From Candidatus Tectimicrobiota bacterium (GTDB lineage Bacteria; Tectomicrobia; Entotheonellia; Entotheonellales; Entotheonellaceae), in NCBI GenBank assembly GCA_026005175.1, contig BPKO01000001.1, positions 1 to 64,000 of the forward strand: a stretch of DNA of 64,000 bases, given 5' to 3'. The position numbers and the translations under genes are program-made. The notes under the pieces were generated by a model. That model saw only the letters and a list, made by a program, of their open reading frames with translations, did no database searches and had not been told where the DNA came from. Positions 22,658 through 36,239 of the stretch are shown here, piece by piece; the first letter of the stretch is position 1; each line of letters begins with the position of its first letter.

Positions 22658-23757
22658 ATGGAGCTCATCACCAGCCAAGACGTCCTCGTCAAGGGGCCCT
22701 CCAGCGCATCCAGGGCATCGTCGAGAAGAAAAACACGCTGCCCATTCTCTCGCACTTCCTGCTCATTGCGCGCCCCGAAGGCACCACCCTGCATGCCACC
22801 GACTTGGAGCTCGGCTACAAGGGCACGCTCGAGACAACGGTGAACAAACCCGGAACAGTGACCCTGCCGGCGCGCAAGACGTACGACATTCTGCGCGAGC
22901 TGCCGGCCGGGGTGGAGGTGCAGCTGGTGTTAGAGCAGGAGGGGTGGGTGCGGCTGACGGCGGGCACGGCGACGTTCCGCATTCCGTGCCTGCCGGCAGA
23001 AGAGTATCCGGCGCTGCCGGCTGTAGAGACGGCAGCGTATACGCCGGTGGCGGCGGCGGTGCTGGAGGAGATGATCCGCAAGACGGTGTTTGCCACCTCG
23101 CACGACGAGACCCGCTACACATTGAGCGGCGTGCTGCTGGTCTGCGAGGGGGAAACGGCGACCATGGTGGCGACCGATGGCCATCGCTTGGCGCACGTGA
23201 CGCGGCCGCTGGCAATGGGCAAGGCGCTGCGCGTCATCGTGCCGCGCAAGGCGCTGGAAGAGGTGAGCCGCTTTGCTGACGGCGAAGCGGAGGTCGAGCT
23301 TGCCCAGCTCGACAACCACCTGGTGTTTCGCCGCGGGCAGGCGTTGCTGGTGACGCGCCTCATCGACGGTCACTTTCCCGACTACGAAAGCGTCATTCCC
23401 AAGGAATTTGCCCGTCAGCTCACGGTGCCCCATGAGCACCTGCTGCGGGGCCCCCTGCGCCGCGTGTCGCTGCTGGCCAACGAGAAGACCAAGCCGGTAC
23501 GCCTGGAGCTGGCGCCCGAGGAGTTGACGCTGCGGTCCAACACGCCGGAGCTGGGCGAGGCCATGGAACGCATCCCGGCCGCCTACAGCGGCGATGCCAT
23601 GACCATCGGCTTCAATGCCCGCTACTTGCTCGAGGCACTGGCGGTGATGGACGGCGAAGAGGTGCTGTTGCAACTCAACGACCCCCTGAGCCCGGGGATC
23701 CTGCGTAGCCCTGACGACCCGGGTTTCTTCTATGTCGTCATGCCCATGCGCGTCTAG
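22658..23757 (+). CDS. dnaN: DNA polymerase III beta sliding clamp DnaN, one frameshift
   Basis: ATG 22658 follows AGGAGG. MELITSQDVLVKG is the conserved start. One G is missing in AAGGGGCCC (22691-22699), after which the other frame reads LQRIQGIVEKKNTLPILSHF. Internal blocks: TMVATDGHRLAHV, FPDYESVIPKEF and FNARYLLEAL, and the C-terminal VMPMRV. Joined length ~366 residues, normal for a clamp. Since this gene is essential, the break is almost surely a sequencing error. Confidence 0.95.
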
Positions 23758-23765
23758 GTTGGCAA

Positions 23766-27323
<3,558 letters not shown>

Positions 27324-27326
27324 GAG

Positions 27327-29786
<2,460 letters not shown>

Positions 29787-29806
29787 TATAATTTATGTCC
29801 CCCACC

Positions 29807-29890
<84 letters not shown>

Positions 29891-29896
29891 TGCATA

Positions 29897-29917
29897 CGGA
29901 CGCCAGGCCAGCGTCCG
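29897..29917 (+). other. Short hairpin between two tRNA genes
   Basis: CGGACGC (29897-29903) and GCGTCCG (29911-29917) form a 7-bp stem with a 7-base loop in the 41-nt spacer between the first two serine tRNAs. No T run follows. It may be a processing signal rather than a terminator. Confidence 0.5.
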
Positions 29918-29930
29918 GAATTGGGACACG

Positions 29931-30020
29931 GGAGAGGTGACCGAGTGGCCGAAGGTGATCGCCTGCTAAGCGATTCAGCGCCCAAAAGGCGCTGCGAGGG
30001 TTCGAATCCCTCCCTCTCCG
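29931..30020 (+). tRNA. tRNA-Ser (anticodon GCT)
   Basis: Acceptor GGAGAGG/CCTCTCC. Anticodon stem ATCGC/GCGAT with loop CTGCTAA gives GCT. Long variable arm (GCGCCCAAAAGGCGC). T loop GGTTCGAATCC. No encoded CCA. Confidence 0.95.
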
Positions 30021-30038
30021 CTGGGTCGAGAACACAAC

Positions 30039-30112
30039 GCGCCGATAGCTCAACTGGATAGAGCGACAGACTACGGATCTGTAGGTTGGGGGTTCGACTC
30101 CTCCTCGGCGCG
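30039..30112 (+). tRNA. tRNA-Arg (anticodon ACG)
   Basis: Acceptor GCGCCGA/TCGGCGC. Anticodon stem ACAGA/TCTGT with loop CTACGGA gives ACG. The A34 of this tRNA is the bacterial substrate of TadA, whose gene starts 120 bp downstream. No encoded CCA. Confidence 0.95.
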
Positions 30113-30123
30113 CTGGTTGGCGA

Positions 30124-30154
30124 GGGCACCTGCTTCTAGGTGCCCTTTTGTTTT
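30124..30154 (+). terminator. Rho-independent terminator after first tRNA group
   Basis: GGGCACCT (30124-30131) pairs with AGGTGCCC (30138-30145) over a 6-base loop and is followed by TTTTGTTTT. Ends the gyrase/tRNA transcript 12 bp after tRNA-Arg. Confidence 0.9.
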
Positions 30155-30164
30155 GCGAGCGGCG

Positions 30165-30194
30165 TTGCCGCTTGCGGCCCGAGTCTGGTACAAT
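30165..30194 (+). promoter_or_regulatory. Probable promoter of tadA-tRNA-ffs-dnaX unit
   Basis: TTGCCG (30165-30170), 18-bp spacer, TACAAT (30189-30194). Lies just after the terminator. It overlaps the most upstream in-frame ATG of tadA (30193), which argues for a later tadA start. Confidence 0.55.
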
Positions 30195-30234
30195 GTCACC
30201 CCGTGTGAGCCAAGTGGAAGCGGTGGTGTTACGG

Positions 30235-30717
30235 ATGCACGACGAGCTTGCCGTCCACGAGCGGTTCATGCGGGAAGCGCTGCACGAGGCGCGGCTGGCC
30301 GTGCAGACCGCCGACGTGCCGGTGGGCGCGGTGGTGGTGGTGGAGGGACGCATCGTGGGCCGGGGTCGCAACCAGCGCGAGGCCCTGGCCGATCCCACCG
30401 CCCATGCCGAAGTAGTGGCCCTGCGAGCCGCCGCCCAGCAGCTGGGCACCTGGCGGCTTACCGAAGCCACCTTGTACGTCACCCTCGAGCCGTGTATCAT
30501 GTGTGTAGGGGCCGCGGTGTTGAGCCGCATTCGCTGCCTGGTCTTTGCCTGTCACGACCCCAAAAACGGCGCCTGTGGCTCGCAGTTCGACATTGTAGGG
30601 GCGCGGCGGCTCAACCACACCTTTCCGGTCATTGCCGGGGTGTGCCAGGAGGAGGCAAGCGCGCTGCTGTCGACGTTCTTTCGCCGTCTGCGCCAAAAAG
30701 AAGCGGCGAAGCGGTGA
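30235..30717 (+). CDS. tadA: tRNA-specific adenosine-34 deaminase TadA
   Basis: 160 residues from ATG 30235; an earlier ATG 30193 overlaps the likely -10. Zinc-dependent deaminase: HAE at residues 57-59 (H zinc ligand, E catalytic) and PCIMC at 86-90 (two cysteine ligands). MREALHEARLAV and DVPVGAVVV are the usual N-terminal block. GARRLNHTFPVIAGV matches the region that holds the anticodon loop. Converts A34 to inosine in tRNA-Arg(ACG), encoded just upstream. Confidence 0.95.
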   Translation: MHDELAVHERFMREALHEARLAVQTADVPVGAVVVVEGRIVGRGRNQREALADPTAHAEVVALRAAAQQLGTWRLTEATLYVTLEPCIMCVGAAVLSRIRCLVFACHDPKNGACGSQFDIVGARRLNHTFPVIAGVCQEEASALLSTFFRRLRQKEAAKR

Positions 30718-30725
30718 AGGCCGAT

Positions 30726-30811
30726 GGAGAGATGGCCGAGTGGTCGAAGGCGGTTGATTCGAAATCAACTGTGCCCTTGTGGCACCGGGGGTTCGAATCC
30801 CTCTCTCTCCG
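30726..30811 (+). tRNA. tRNA-Ser (anticodon CGA)
   Basis: Acceptor GGAGAGA/TCTCTCC. Anticodon stem GTTGA/TCAAC with loop TTCGAAA gives CGA. Long variable arm (GTGCCCTTGTGGCAC). Starts 8 bp after the tadA stop, so probably co-transcribed. Confidence 0.95.
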
Positions 30812-30840
30812 TCGGCCCTTCCCGCCGGCGCCTGCCCGGT

Positions 30841-30928
30841 GGAGAGGTGCGAGAGCGGTTTATTCGGCGCGCCTGGAGAGCGCGTGGGCGCCAAAAGCGT
30901 CCCGTGGGTTCGAATCCCACCCTCTCCG
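30841..30928 (+). tRNA. tRNA-Ser (anticodon GGA)
   Basis: Acceptor GGAGAGG/CCTCTCC. Anticodon stem CGCGC/GCGCG with loop CTGGAGA gives GGA. Long variable arm. With the TGA, GCT and CGA genes nearby, all serine codon boxes are covered within 1.1 kb. Confidence 0.95.
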
Positions 30929-30948
30929 CTCAGACGCAAGCGATGATC

Positions 30949-31210
30949 GTGCTAGGCGGGGAGGTAGCGGTGCCCTGTACCCGCAAGCCGCTAGAGCGGG
31001 GCGGAATTCCCGGCCTGAGGCTGGTCCAGGCTAGAGGCACTCCCTGCCGAACGCGTTGAGGATCGGGTCCTGTGCGACGGAGGGCTGTGAACCCGGTCAG
31101 GTCCGGAAGGAAGCAGCCGTAAGCAGCTGACTCCGGGCGCCGCAGGGGTGCCTGGTCGGAGCGGGAGGCAGCGGACGGCCTCTTTCCCTGGAGGTCGAAG
31201 CCGGGTGCAC
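30949..31210 (+). ncRNA. ffs: Signal recognition particle RNA, large bacterial form
   Basis: Carries the universal SRP domain GTCAGGTCCGGAAGGAAGCAGC at 31099-31120 (apical loop and symmetric loop that bind Ffh). Upstream, TAGCGGTGCCCTGTACCCG with AGCCGCTA looks like the Alu-domain part of the ~265-nt Bacillus/Thermus-type RNA. A long helix is supported by CCAGGC (from ~31030) with GCCTGG (~31150), and GTGC at 30949 with GCAC at 31207. Ends are estimated from pairing. Lies between tRNA-Ser and dnaX. Confidence 0.85.
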
Positions 31211-31252
31211 GGTCATCGCCTGCTTCTGACGTGCCGCGGGCAGGAGAGCCCT

Positions 31253-32842
31253 ATGGCCTACCAGGTGACGGCGCGCAAGTGGCGCCCGCAGACCTTTGAC
31301 GACATCGTCGAGCAAGAGCACGTCACGCGCACCCTCAAAAATGCCATCCGGCTCGGGCGCATCGCCCATGCCTACCTCTTTGCCGGTACCCGCGGCGTGG
31401 GCAAGACGACCACCGCGCGCGTGCTGGCCAAAGCCCTCAACTGCGAGCACGGGCCAACCGTCGACCCCTGTAACCGCTGCGCTTCCTGCCGCGACATCGC
31501 CCAGGGCACGTCCCTCGACATGGTGGAAATCGACGGTGCCTCCAACCGCGGCATCGACGAGATCCGCGACTTGCGCGAGCGCTTGCCTTACTTGCCGTCG
31601 CGCAGCCGCTACAAAGTGTACATTATTGACGAAGTGCACATGCTGACCAAGGAGGCCTTCAACGCCCTGCTCAAGACCCTGGAGGAGCCGCCGCCGCACG
31701 TCGTCTTTGTTTTTGCTACCACCGAGCTGGAACGGATCCCCTACACCATCGTCTCGCGCTGCCAGCGCTTCGACTTCAAGCGCGTTTCCCTCGCTGGCAT
31801 CGTGACGCAGCTCGAGCGCATCGCGCGCAGCGAGGGGATTGCCATCTCCCGCACCAGCTTGCTGCGCCTTGCCAAAGCGGCCGACGGCAGCCTGCGCGAT
31901 GCCGAGAGCCTGCTGGATCAGGTGGTGGCATACTGCGGCCTGCAGGTGGACGATGCCGAGGTGGCCCACCTCCTTGGCCAAGTGGGGGGCGAACGGCTGG
32001 CGCAGTGCCTGCAAGCGCTCCTGCGGCAGGATGCCGCCCAGGCCCTGCAGCTGGTGCACGCCTGGCAGGCCGAGGGCTACGAGACCACCAGCATCGTGCG
32101 CTCGCTCCTTGAAGGCCTGCGCCACCTCATGGTGCTCAAGACGGTGCCTGAGCCCGAAGCGCTGCTCGCCCTCTCCGAGGCCGAGGCGGCGGCGCTGCGG
32201 GCAGTGGCCGAGACGGCGACAGTGGAGGAACTCTACGCCCACTTCCACACCCTGACGACGGCGGAGAGCCTGCTGCGCCACGCCAGCAACCCCTTCCTGC
32301 TGCTGGAGATGACGCTGCTGCGCATGGCCTGCATCGGCCACGTGCCGTCGCTGCAGGCGCTGCTGGCGCAGCTGGAGCGCCTTGCCGGCGCCCAGACCCT
32401 GCCGCCGACGTCAGAGCCAGGCCGCTCGCCGGTGCCTTCCCCCGGCCCTGCCGAGCCGCCGTCCCCGCAGCGCCCTGCCGGGGAAGCGGAGCTCTGGCAG
32501 GCCTTGCTCGAGCGGGTGATGGGCCAGCGTCCCTTTGTGGGCGCCATGCTGCAGGAAGGTCGCCTGCTCCGCTGCACGGAAGAGGAGCTGGTGATCGCCT
32601 TTGCCAAGGAAGGCAGCTTCAGCCACGCCACCCTGCAGGAAGCCGAAAACCTCGCCGTCGTTCGCGAGGCAGCCGCAGCCGTCGTGGGCCGCCCGGTGCG
32701 CGTGCGCCTGGTGGCAGCGCCGGAAAGCGCCCCGCATGGCCCCGCCTCACCCCCCGCTCCTGACACGGCGGCTGCCGAGCGACCCAAGCGCGAGATTATC
32801 CAGGACGTCCTTGACCTTTTCGATGCCAGCATCGTTCCCTGA
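31253..32842 (+). CDS. dnaX: DNA polymerase III gamma/tau subunit DnaX
   Basis: 529 residues from ATG 31253 ([15 protein letters not shown]). Clamp-loader AAA+ ATPase: Walker [19 protein letters not shown] near residue 45, zinc module CNRCASC just after, [20 protein letters not shown] (Walker B), [18 protein letters not shown] (sensor I and SRC). A proline-rich linker near residue 400 and a C-terminal domain ([13 protein letters not shown]...LVIAF) follow. The frame upstream of 31253 belongs to the SRP RNA. ybaB and recR follow. Confidence 0.96.
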   Translation: MAYQVTARKWRPQTFDDIVEQEHVTRTLKNAIRLGRIAHAYLFAGTRGVGKTTTARVLAKALNCEHGPTVDPCNRCASCRDIAQGTSLDMVEIDGASNRGIDEIRDLRERLPYLPSRSRYKVYIIDEVHMLTKEAFNALLKTLEEPPPHVVFVFATTELERIPYTIVSRCQRFDFKRVSLAGIVTQLERIARSEGIAISRTSLLRLAKAADGSLRDAESLLDQVVAYCGLQVDDAEVAHLLGQVGGERLAQCLQALLRQDAAQALQLVHAWQAEGYETTSIVRSLLEGLRHLMVLKTVPEPEALLALSEAEAAALRAVAETATVEELYAHFHTLTTAESLLRHASNPFLLLEMTLLRMACIGHVPSLQALLAQLERLAGAQTLPPTSEPGRSPVPSPGPAEPPSPQRPAGEAELWQALLERVMGQRPFVGAMLQEGRLLRCTEEELVIAFAKEGSFSHATLQEAENLAVVREAAAAVVGRPVRVRLVAAPESAPHGPASPPAPDTAAAERPKREIIQDVLDLFDASIVP

Positions 32843-32852
32843 GGAGACTCCC

Positions 32853-33164
32853 GTGAAAGGCATGGGCAACTTGTTGAAGCAAGCCCAGCAGATGCAGCAA
32901 AAGATCCTGCAGCTGCAAGAAGAGCTGCGCCAGCGCACGGTAGAAGCCAGCGTCGGTGGCGGCATGGTGACGGTGACCGTCAACGGCAAAGGCGAAGTGT
33001 TGCGGATCAAAATCGAGCCGCAGGCCGTTGACCCTGGCGACGTGGAGATGCTCGAAGACCTGGTGATGGCCGGCGTCAACGAAGCCCTGCGCAAGGCGCA
33101 GGAAATGATGGCCGAAGAGATGAGCAAGCTGACGGGGGGCATCCGCATCCCCGGCCTTTTCTAG
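32853..33164 (+). CDS. YbaB/EbfC nucleoid-associated protein
   Basis: 103 residues from GTG 32853, placed six bases after GAGGAG; ATG 32862 is an alternative. [20 protein letters not shown], then [20 protein letters not shown] and [20 protein letters not shown] are the family blocks. Small dimeric DNA-binding protein, almost always between dnaX and recR as here. Confidence 0.95.
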   Translation: MKGMGNLLKQAQQMQQKILQLQEELRQRTVEASVGGGMVTVTVNGKGEVLRIKIEPQAVDPGDVEMLEDLVMAGVNEALRKAQEMMAEEMSKLTGGIRIPGLF

Positions 33165-33173
33165 CCAAGCACC

Positions 33174-33770
33174 ATGCTACGGCCGCGTCCTCTCAACACC
33201 CTCATCGAGGAGCTGTGCCGCCTGCCTGGCATTGGGGAGAAGACGGCGCAGCGCCTGGCTTTCTTCTTGCTGCGCGCCCCCAAAGTGCGCGCCGAGCGCC
33301 TGGCGCAGGCGATCGTGGCGATGAAGGAGCAGCTTGTCTTCTGCTCGCAGTGCGGCGGCGTCAGCGAAGACGACCCCTGCCCCATCTGCCGCGACCCGGC
33401 CCGCGACCGCAGCCTCCTCTGCGTGGTGGAAGACCCGAGCGACGTCTTCCTCATCGAGCGCACCGGCACTTACAAGGGGCTGTACCACGTCCTCATGGGG
33501 GTGCTGTCGCCCCTTGACGGCATCGGCCCGGAGCAGCTGCGCATCGAGGCGCTGCTGGAGCGGGTGGCGCAGGGCGGGGTGCGCGAGGTGATCTGCGCCA
33601 CCAACCCCACCATGGAAGGGGAAGCCACCGTCCTTTACTTGGCCAAGCTGCTCAAGCCCCGCGGCGTCCGCCTCACCCGCCTGGCCCACGGCTTGCCGGT
33701 GGGCGGCCACTTGGAGTACGCCGACGAGATTACGCTGGGCCGCTCGCTGGAGGGCCGCCGCGAACTTTAA
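33174..33770 (+). CDS. recR: Recombination protein RecR
   Basis: 198 residues. Helix-hairpin-helix LCRLPGIGEKTAQRLAFFLL, zinc finger with CSQCGGVSEDDPCPIC, and Toprim domain starting LLCVVEDPSDVFLIERTG, with LDGIGPEQL. Works with RecF (and RecO) to load RecA at gaps. The last 41 nt overlap the convergent DUF72 gene. Confidence 0.96.
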   Translation: MLRPRPLNTLIEELCRLPGIGEKTAQRLAFFLLRAPKVRAERLAQAIVAMKEQLVFCSQCGGVSEDDPCPICRDPARDRSLLCVVEDPSDVFLIERTGTYKGLYHVLMGVLSPLDGIGPEQLRIEALLERVAQGGVREVICATNPTMEGEATVLYLAKLLKPRGVRLTRLAHGLPVGGHLEYADEITLGRSLEGRREL

Positions 33771-34512
33771 CCTCCTCTCCCAAAAGCTGGCGCAACAGCA
33801 AGCAGTCGCGCGGGGCGTTGCCCGAAAAGCTGTTCTGCACGTAGCCAAAGACGCGCCCGGCCTGGCGCGCCAGCGCCTGCAGCATCGGCACCCAAGGCCG
33901 CAGCGCCGCCGCCGGGTCGAGCTGGCGGGCGGCGCGCGCCCCGGGGCGGCCGTGCCAGCGCACGTAGGCAAAAGGCGCCGTCACCCGAGGCACGCGGGGC
34001 AAAAAAGGGGCATCGACCACCACCCAGGCCACGCCATGTGCTTCGAGCAGCTGGAAGGTGGACTCGTGCAGCCAGCTGCCGTGGCGAAACTCGATGGCAA
34101 ACGGGGGCTGGGATGGCAGGCGCTGCAGGAAGGCCTCGAGCTGCGGCTGCTCGCTGCGGCGCAAGTCCGCAGGCAGCTGCACGAGCACAGGGCCAAGCTT
34201 CTCGGCCAGCTCGCTGATCACCGCCAGGAAGGCCTCCAGCTCGCGCTCGGCGTGGCGCAGGCGCAGCTCATGGCTGATGCGCCGCGGCAGGCGAGGGCTA
34301 AAGACAAAGTGCGCTGGGGTGCGCGCGTACCAGGCGCGCACCGTGTGCCGCGCCGGCACGGAGAAAAACGTTGACGCGACTTCCACGGTGTCAAAGTGGC
34401 GGGCATAGTACGCCAGGTAGTCGGCGGGGGCCAGCTCGGGCGGGTAGAGGCTGCCCACCCACTGGCGGTACGCCCAGCCCCCGGTGCCGAGCAAAAACGG
34501 CTCAGGCGACAT
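33730..34512 (-). CDS. DUF72 (YecE-like) protein
   Basis: 260 residues with a TIM-barrel DUF72 pattern: LLGTGGWAYRQWVGSLYP at the start, YYARHFDTVEVASTFF, FVFSPRLPRRISH, FAIEFRHGSWL, YVRWHGRPG and VFGYVQNSFSGNAPRDCLLL (normally YFNND.GGHA.NA). Function of DUF72 is unknown. Last gene of the long repair-associated operon; overlaps polX by 11 nt and recR (opposite strand) by 41 nt. Confidence 0.88.
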   Translation of the reverse strand: MSPEPFLLGTGGWAYRQWVGSLYPPELAPADYLAYYARHFDTVEVASTFFSVPARHTVRAWYARTPAHFVFSPRLPRRISHELRLRHAERELEAFLAVISELAEKLGPVLVQLPADLRRSEQPQLEAFLQRLPSQPPFAIEFRHGSWLHESTFQLLEAHGVAWVVVDAPFLPRVPRVTAPFAYVRWHGRPGARAARQLDPAAALRPWVPMLQALARQAGRVFGYVQNSFSGNAPRDCLLLRQLLGEEVKVRGGPPASGPA

Positions 34513-36229
34513 GGTGCGGCTTCCGGGCCCGCAGCCGGGAAAGCAACGCAGCGGCGGGCAGGGCGTTGAGCAGCTGGGCAGCTTCCACCCAGCCGCGGCG
34601 GGCGGTCAGCACGCCGTAGCGCAAAGCGCGCATCTCCTGCACGCTGTGGGCATCCGAGCCCAGGGCAAAGGTCACCCCCAAATCGCGCGCCTGCTGCACG
34701 TAAACGTCGGGAAGGTCGAGGCGCAGCAGGTGACCGTTGATTTCCAGCGCCGTGCCCGTGGCGGCCGCCGTCTCCAGCACCGCCTGCACGTCGAGGTTGG
34801 GCAGCTCGGGACGCCCCAGCAGGCGCCCGGTGGGGTGCGCCAGCACGTGCACCAGGGGATGCTCCAGGGCCTTGCACAGGCGCCGCGTCAAGTCGCGGCG
34901 TGACGCTTTAAGGCCGGTGTGGGCGGCGGCGACGACCAGGTCGAGCTCTTGCAGCAGCGCGGTGTCGAAGTCGAGGTCCCCCGCGGCCGAGATCTCCACC
35001 TCGGCACCGGCCAGCAGGCAAAAGGCAGGGGCAAGCGTGGCGTTGAGGCGGCGGATAGCTTCCAGCTGCTGGGCCAGCTCGCGCGGGGAGAGGCCGCGCC
35101 CGGTGGCCGGACTGTAAGCGTAATCGCAGATGGCCACGTAGCGATAGCCCAGCCGCTGCCCGGCGCGGGCAATGTCTTCCAGGCTGTGGGCGCCGTGGCC
35201 CCACTCGCTGTGCACGTGCAGGTCACCTTGCACGTCGGCGGCGGTGAGCAGCCGTGGCAAGGTGCCGCTCAAGGCCGCTTCGATTTCCCCGCGTCCCTCG
35301 CGCAGCTCCGGGGCAATGAAGGGCAAGCCGAGAAGGGCGTAGAGGGCTTCCTCGCTCGCCACTTCTATCGTGCTGCCGTCCGCGAGCCGCTGCAAGCCCT
35401 CGGCTTGCAGGCGCCAGCCGCGGCGGTGCGCCAGCTGCTGCAGCTGGGCCAGGTGCGCCGCCGAGCCGGTATGCTGCAGCAAGGCAAGGGCAAACTGCGC
35501 CGGTGGCACGGCGGCCAAGGTCAGGCGCAGGCCCTCAGAGGTCAAAAGCGTGGCGGTCGCCGGGCCGCTGGCCAGCACCCGCCGCACCTCTGGCTGCTGC
35601 TGGCAGTGGCGCAGCAGGGCGGAAGGATCGGCGGTGGCGATGACCACGTTGAGGTCGCCTACCCGCGCTGCCCCGCGCCGCAGGCTGCCGGCCAGGGCCA
35701 CCCGCTCTACGCCGGCAAGGCGCGCCAGATTCTGCACCAGCACCTCTGCCCGCGGCAGGGCCACGCCGAGCAGCATGCGCTGCTGCTCGCGCTCCCAAGC
35801 CTCTAGGTCCTTCTCCAAGGCGGCCAGCGTCGTGGCCTCTAGCGGCAGCTTGGCGTCGCGGTGGGCCTGGGCCAGCTGCTTCATAGAGGCGATGCCGTGC
35901 TGGCGCCACAGGATGCGCACTTGCGCGGGGGTGAGGCTGGGCAGGTGCAGCAAGGGCAGGAGGCTTTCCGGCACCGTGGCTTTCAGGCGCTCGTGGTAGC
36001 GCAGACTCCCGGTGTCGAGGAATTCCTGGATCTCCCTGGCCAGGGTCTTGCCGATGCCGGGGATCTCCTCCAGCGCCCCGCGCCGCGCCAGGCTAGAGAG
36101 GCTCTCGCGCAGCCCGGCCAGCGCCTGCGCAGCCCGCCGGTAGGCGCGGATGCGGAAGGGGTCGTCTCCGTGCAGGGCAAGCAGTGCGGCGATCTCACGA
36201 AAGATATGGCTGCACCGCCAGTGGTCCAT
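34502..36229 (-). CDS. polX: PolX-family protein with degenerate polymerase site and PHP domain
   Basis: 575 residues from ATG 36229; the frame is open upstream but that part is antisense to the helicase gene. N-terminal helix-hairpin-helix region (EEIPGIGKTLAREIQEFLDT) and palm AGSLRRGAARVGDLNVVI. Here the family GDxD motif reads GDLN, and the later VDLRVVP block reads LTLAAVP, so two of three metal-binding aspartates are gone. PHP nuclease domain from ~residue 333: DLHVHSEWGHG, GAEVEIS, VAAAHTG, AHPTGRLLGRPE and LGSDAHS are kept, but the usual TDH reads CDY. Probably no polymerase; nuclease activity uncertain. Ten nt after the helicase gene. Confidence 0.85.
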   Translation of the reverse strand: MDHWRCSHIFREIAALLALHGDDPFRIRAYRRAAQALAGLRESLSSLARRGALEEIPGIGKTLAREIQEFLDTGSLRYHERLKATVPESLLPLLHLPSLTPAQVRILWRQHGIASMKQLAQAHRDAKLPLEATTLAALEKDLEAWEREQQRMLLGVALPRAEVLVQNLARLAGVERVALAGSLRRGAARVGDLNVVIATADPSALLRHCQQQPEVRRVLASGPATATLLTSEGLRLTLAAVPPAQFALALLQHTGSAAHLAQLQQLAHRRGWRLQAEGLQRLADGSTIEVASEEALYALLGLPFIAPELREGRGEIEAALSGTLPRLLTAADVQGDLHVHSEWGHGAHSLEDIARAGQRLGYRYVAICDYAYSPATGRGLSPRELAQQLEAIRRLNATLAPAFCLLAGAEVEISAAGDLDFDTALLQELDLVVAAAHTGLKASRRDLTRRLCKALEHPLVHVLAHPTGRLLGRPELPNLDVQAVLETAAATGTALEINGHLLRLDLPDVYVQQARDLGVTFALGSDAHSVQEMRALRYGVLTARRGWVEAAQLLNALPAAALLSRLRARKPHHVA

Positions 36230-36239
36230 TAGCTCGTCC

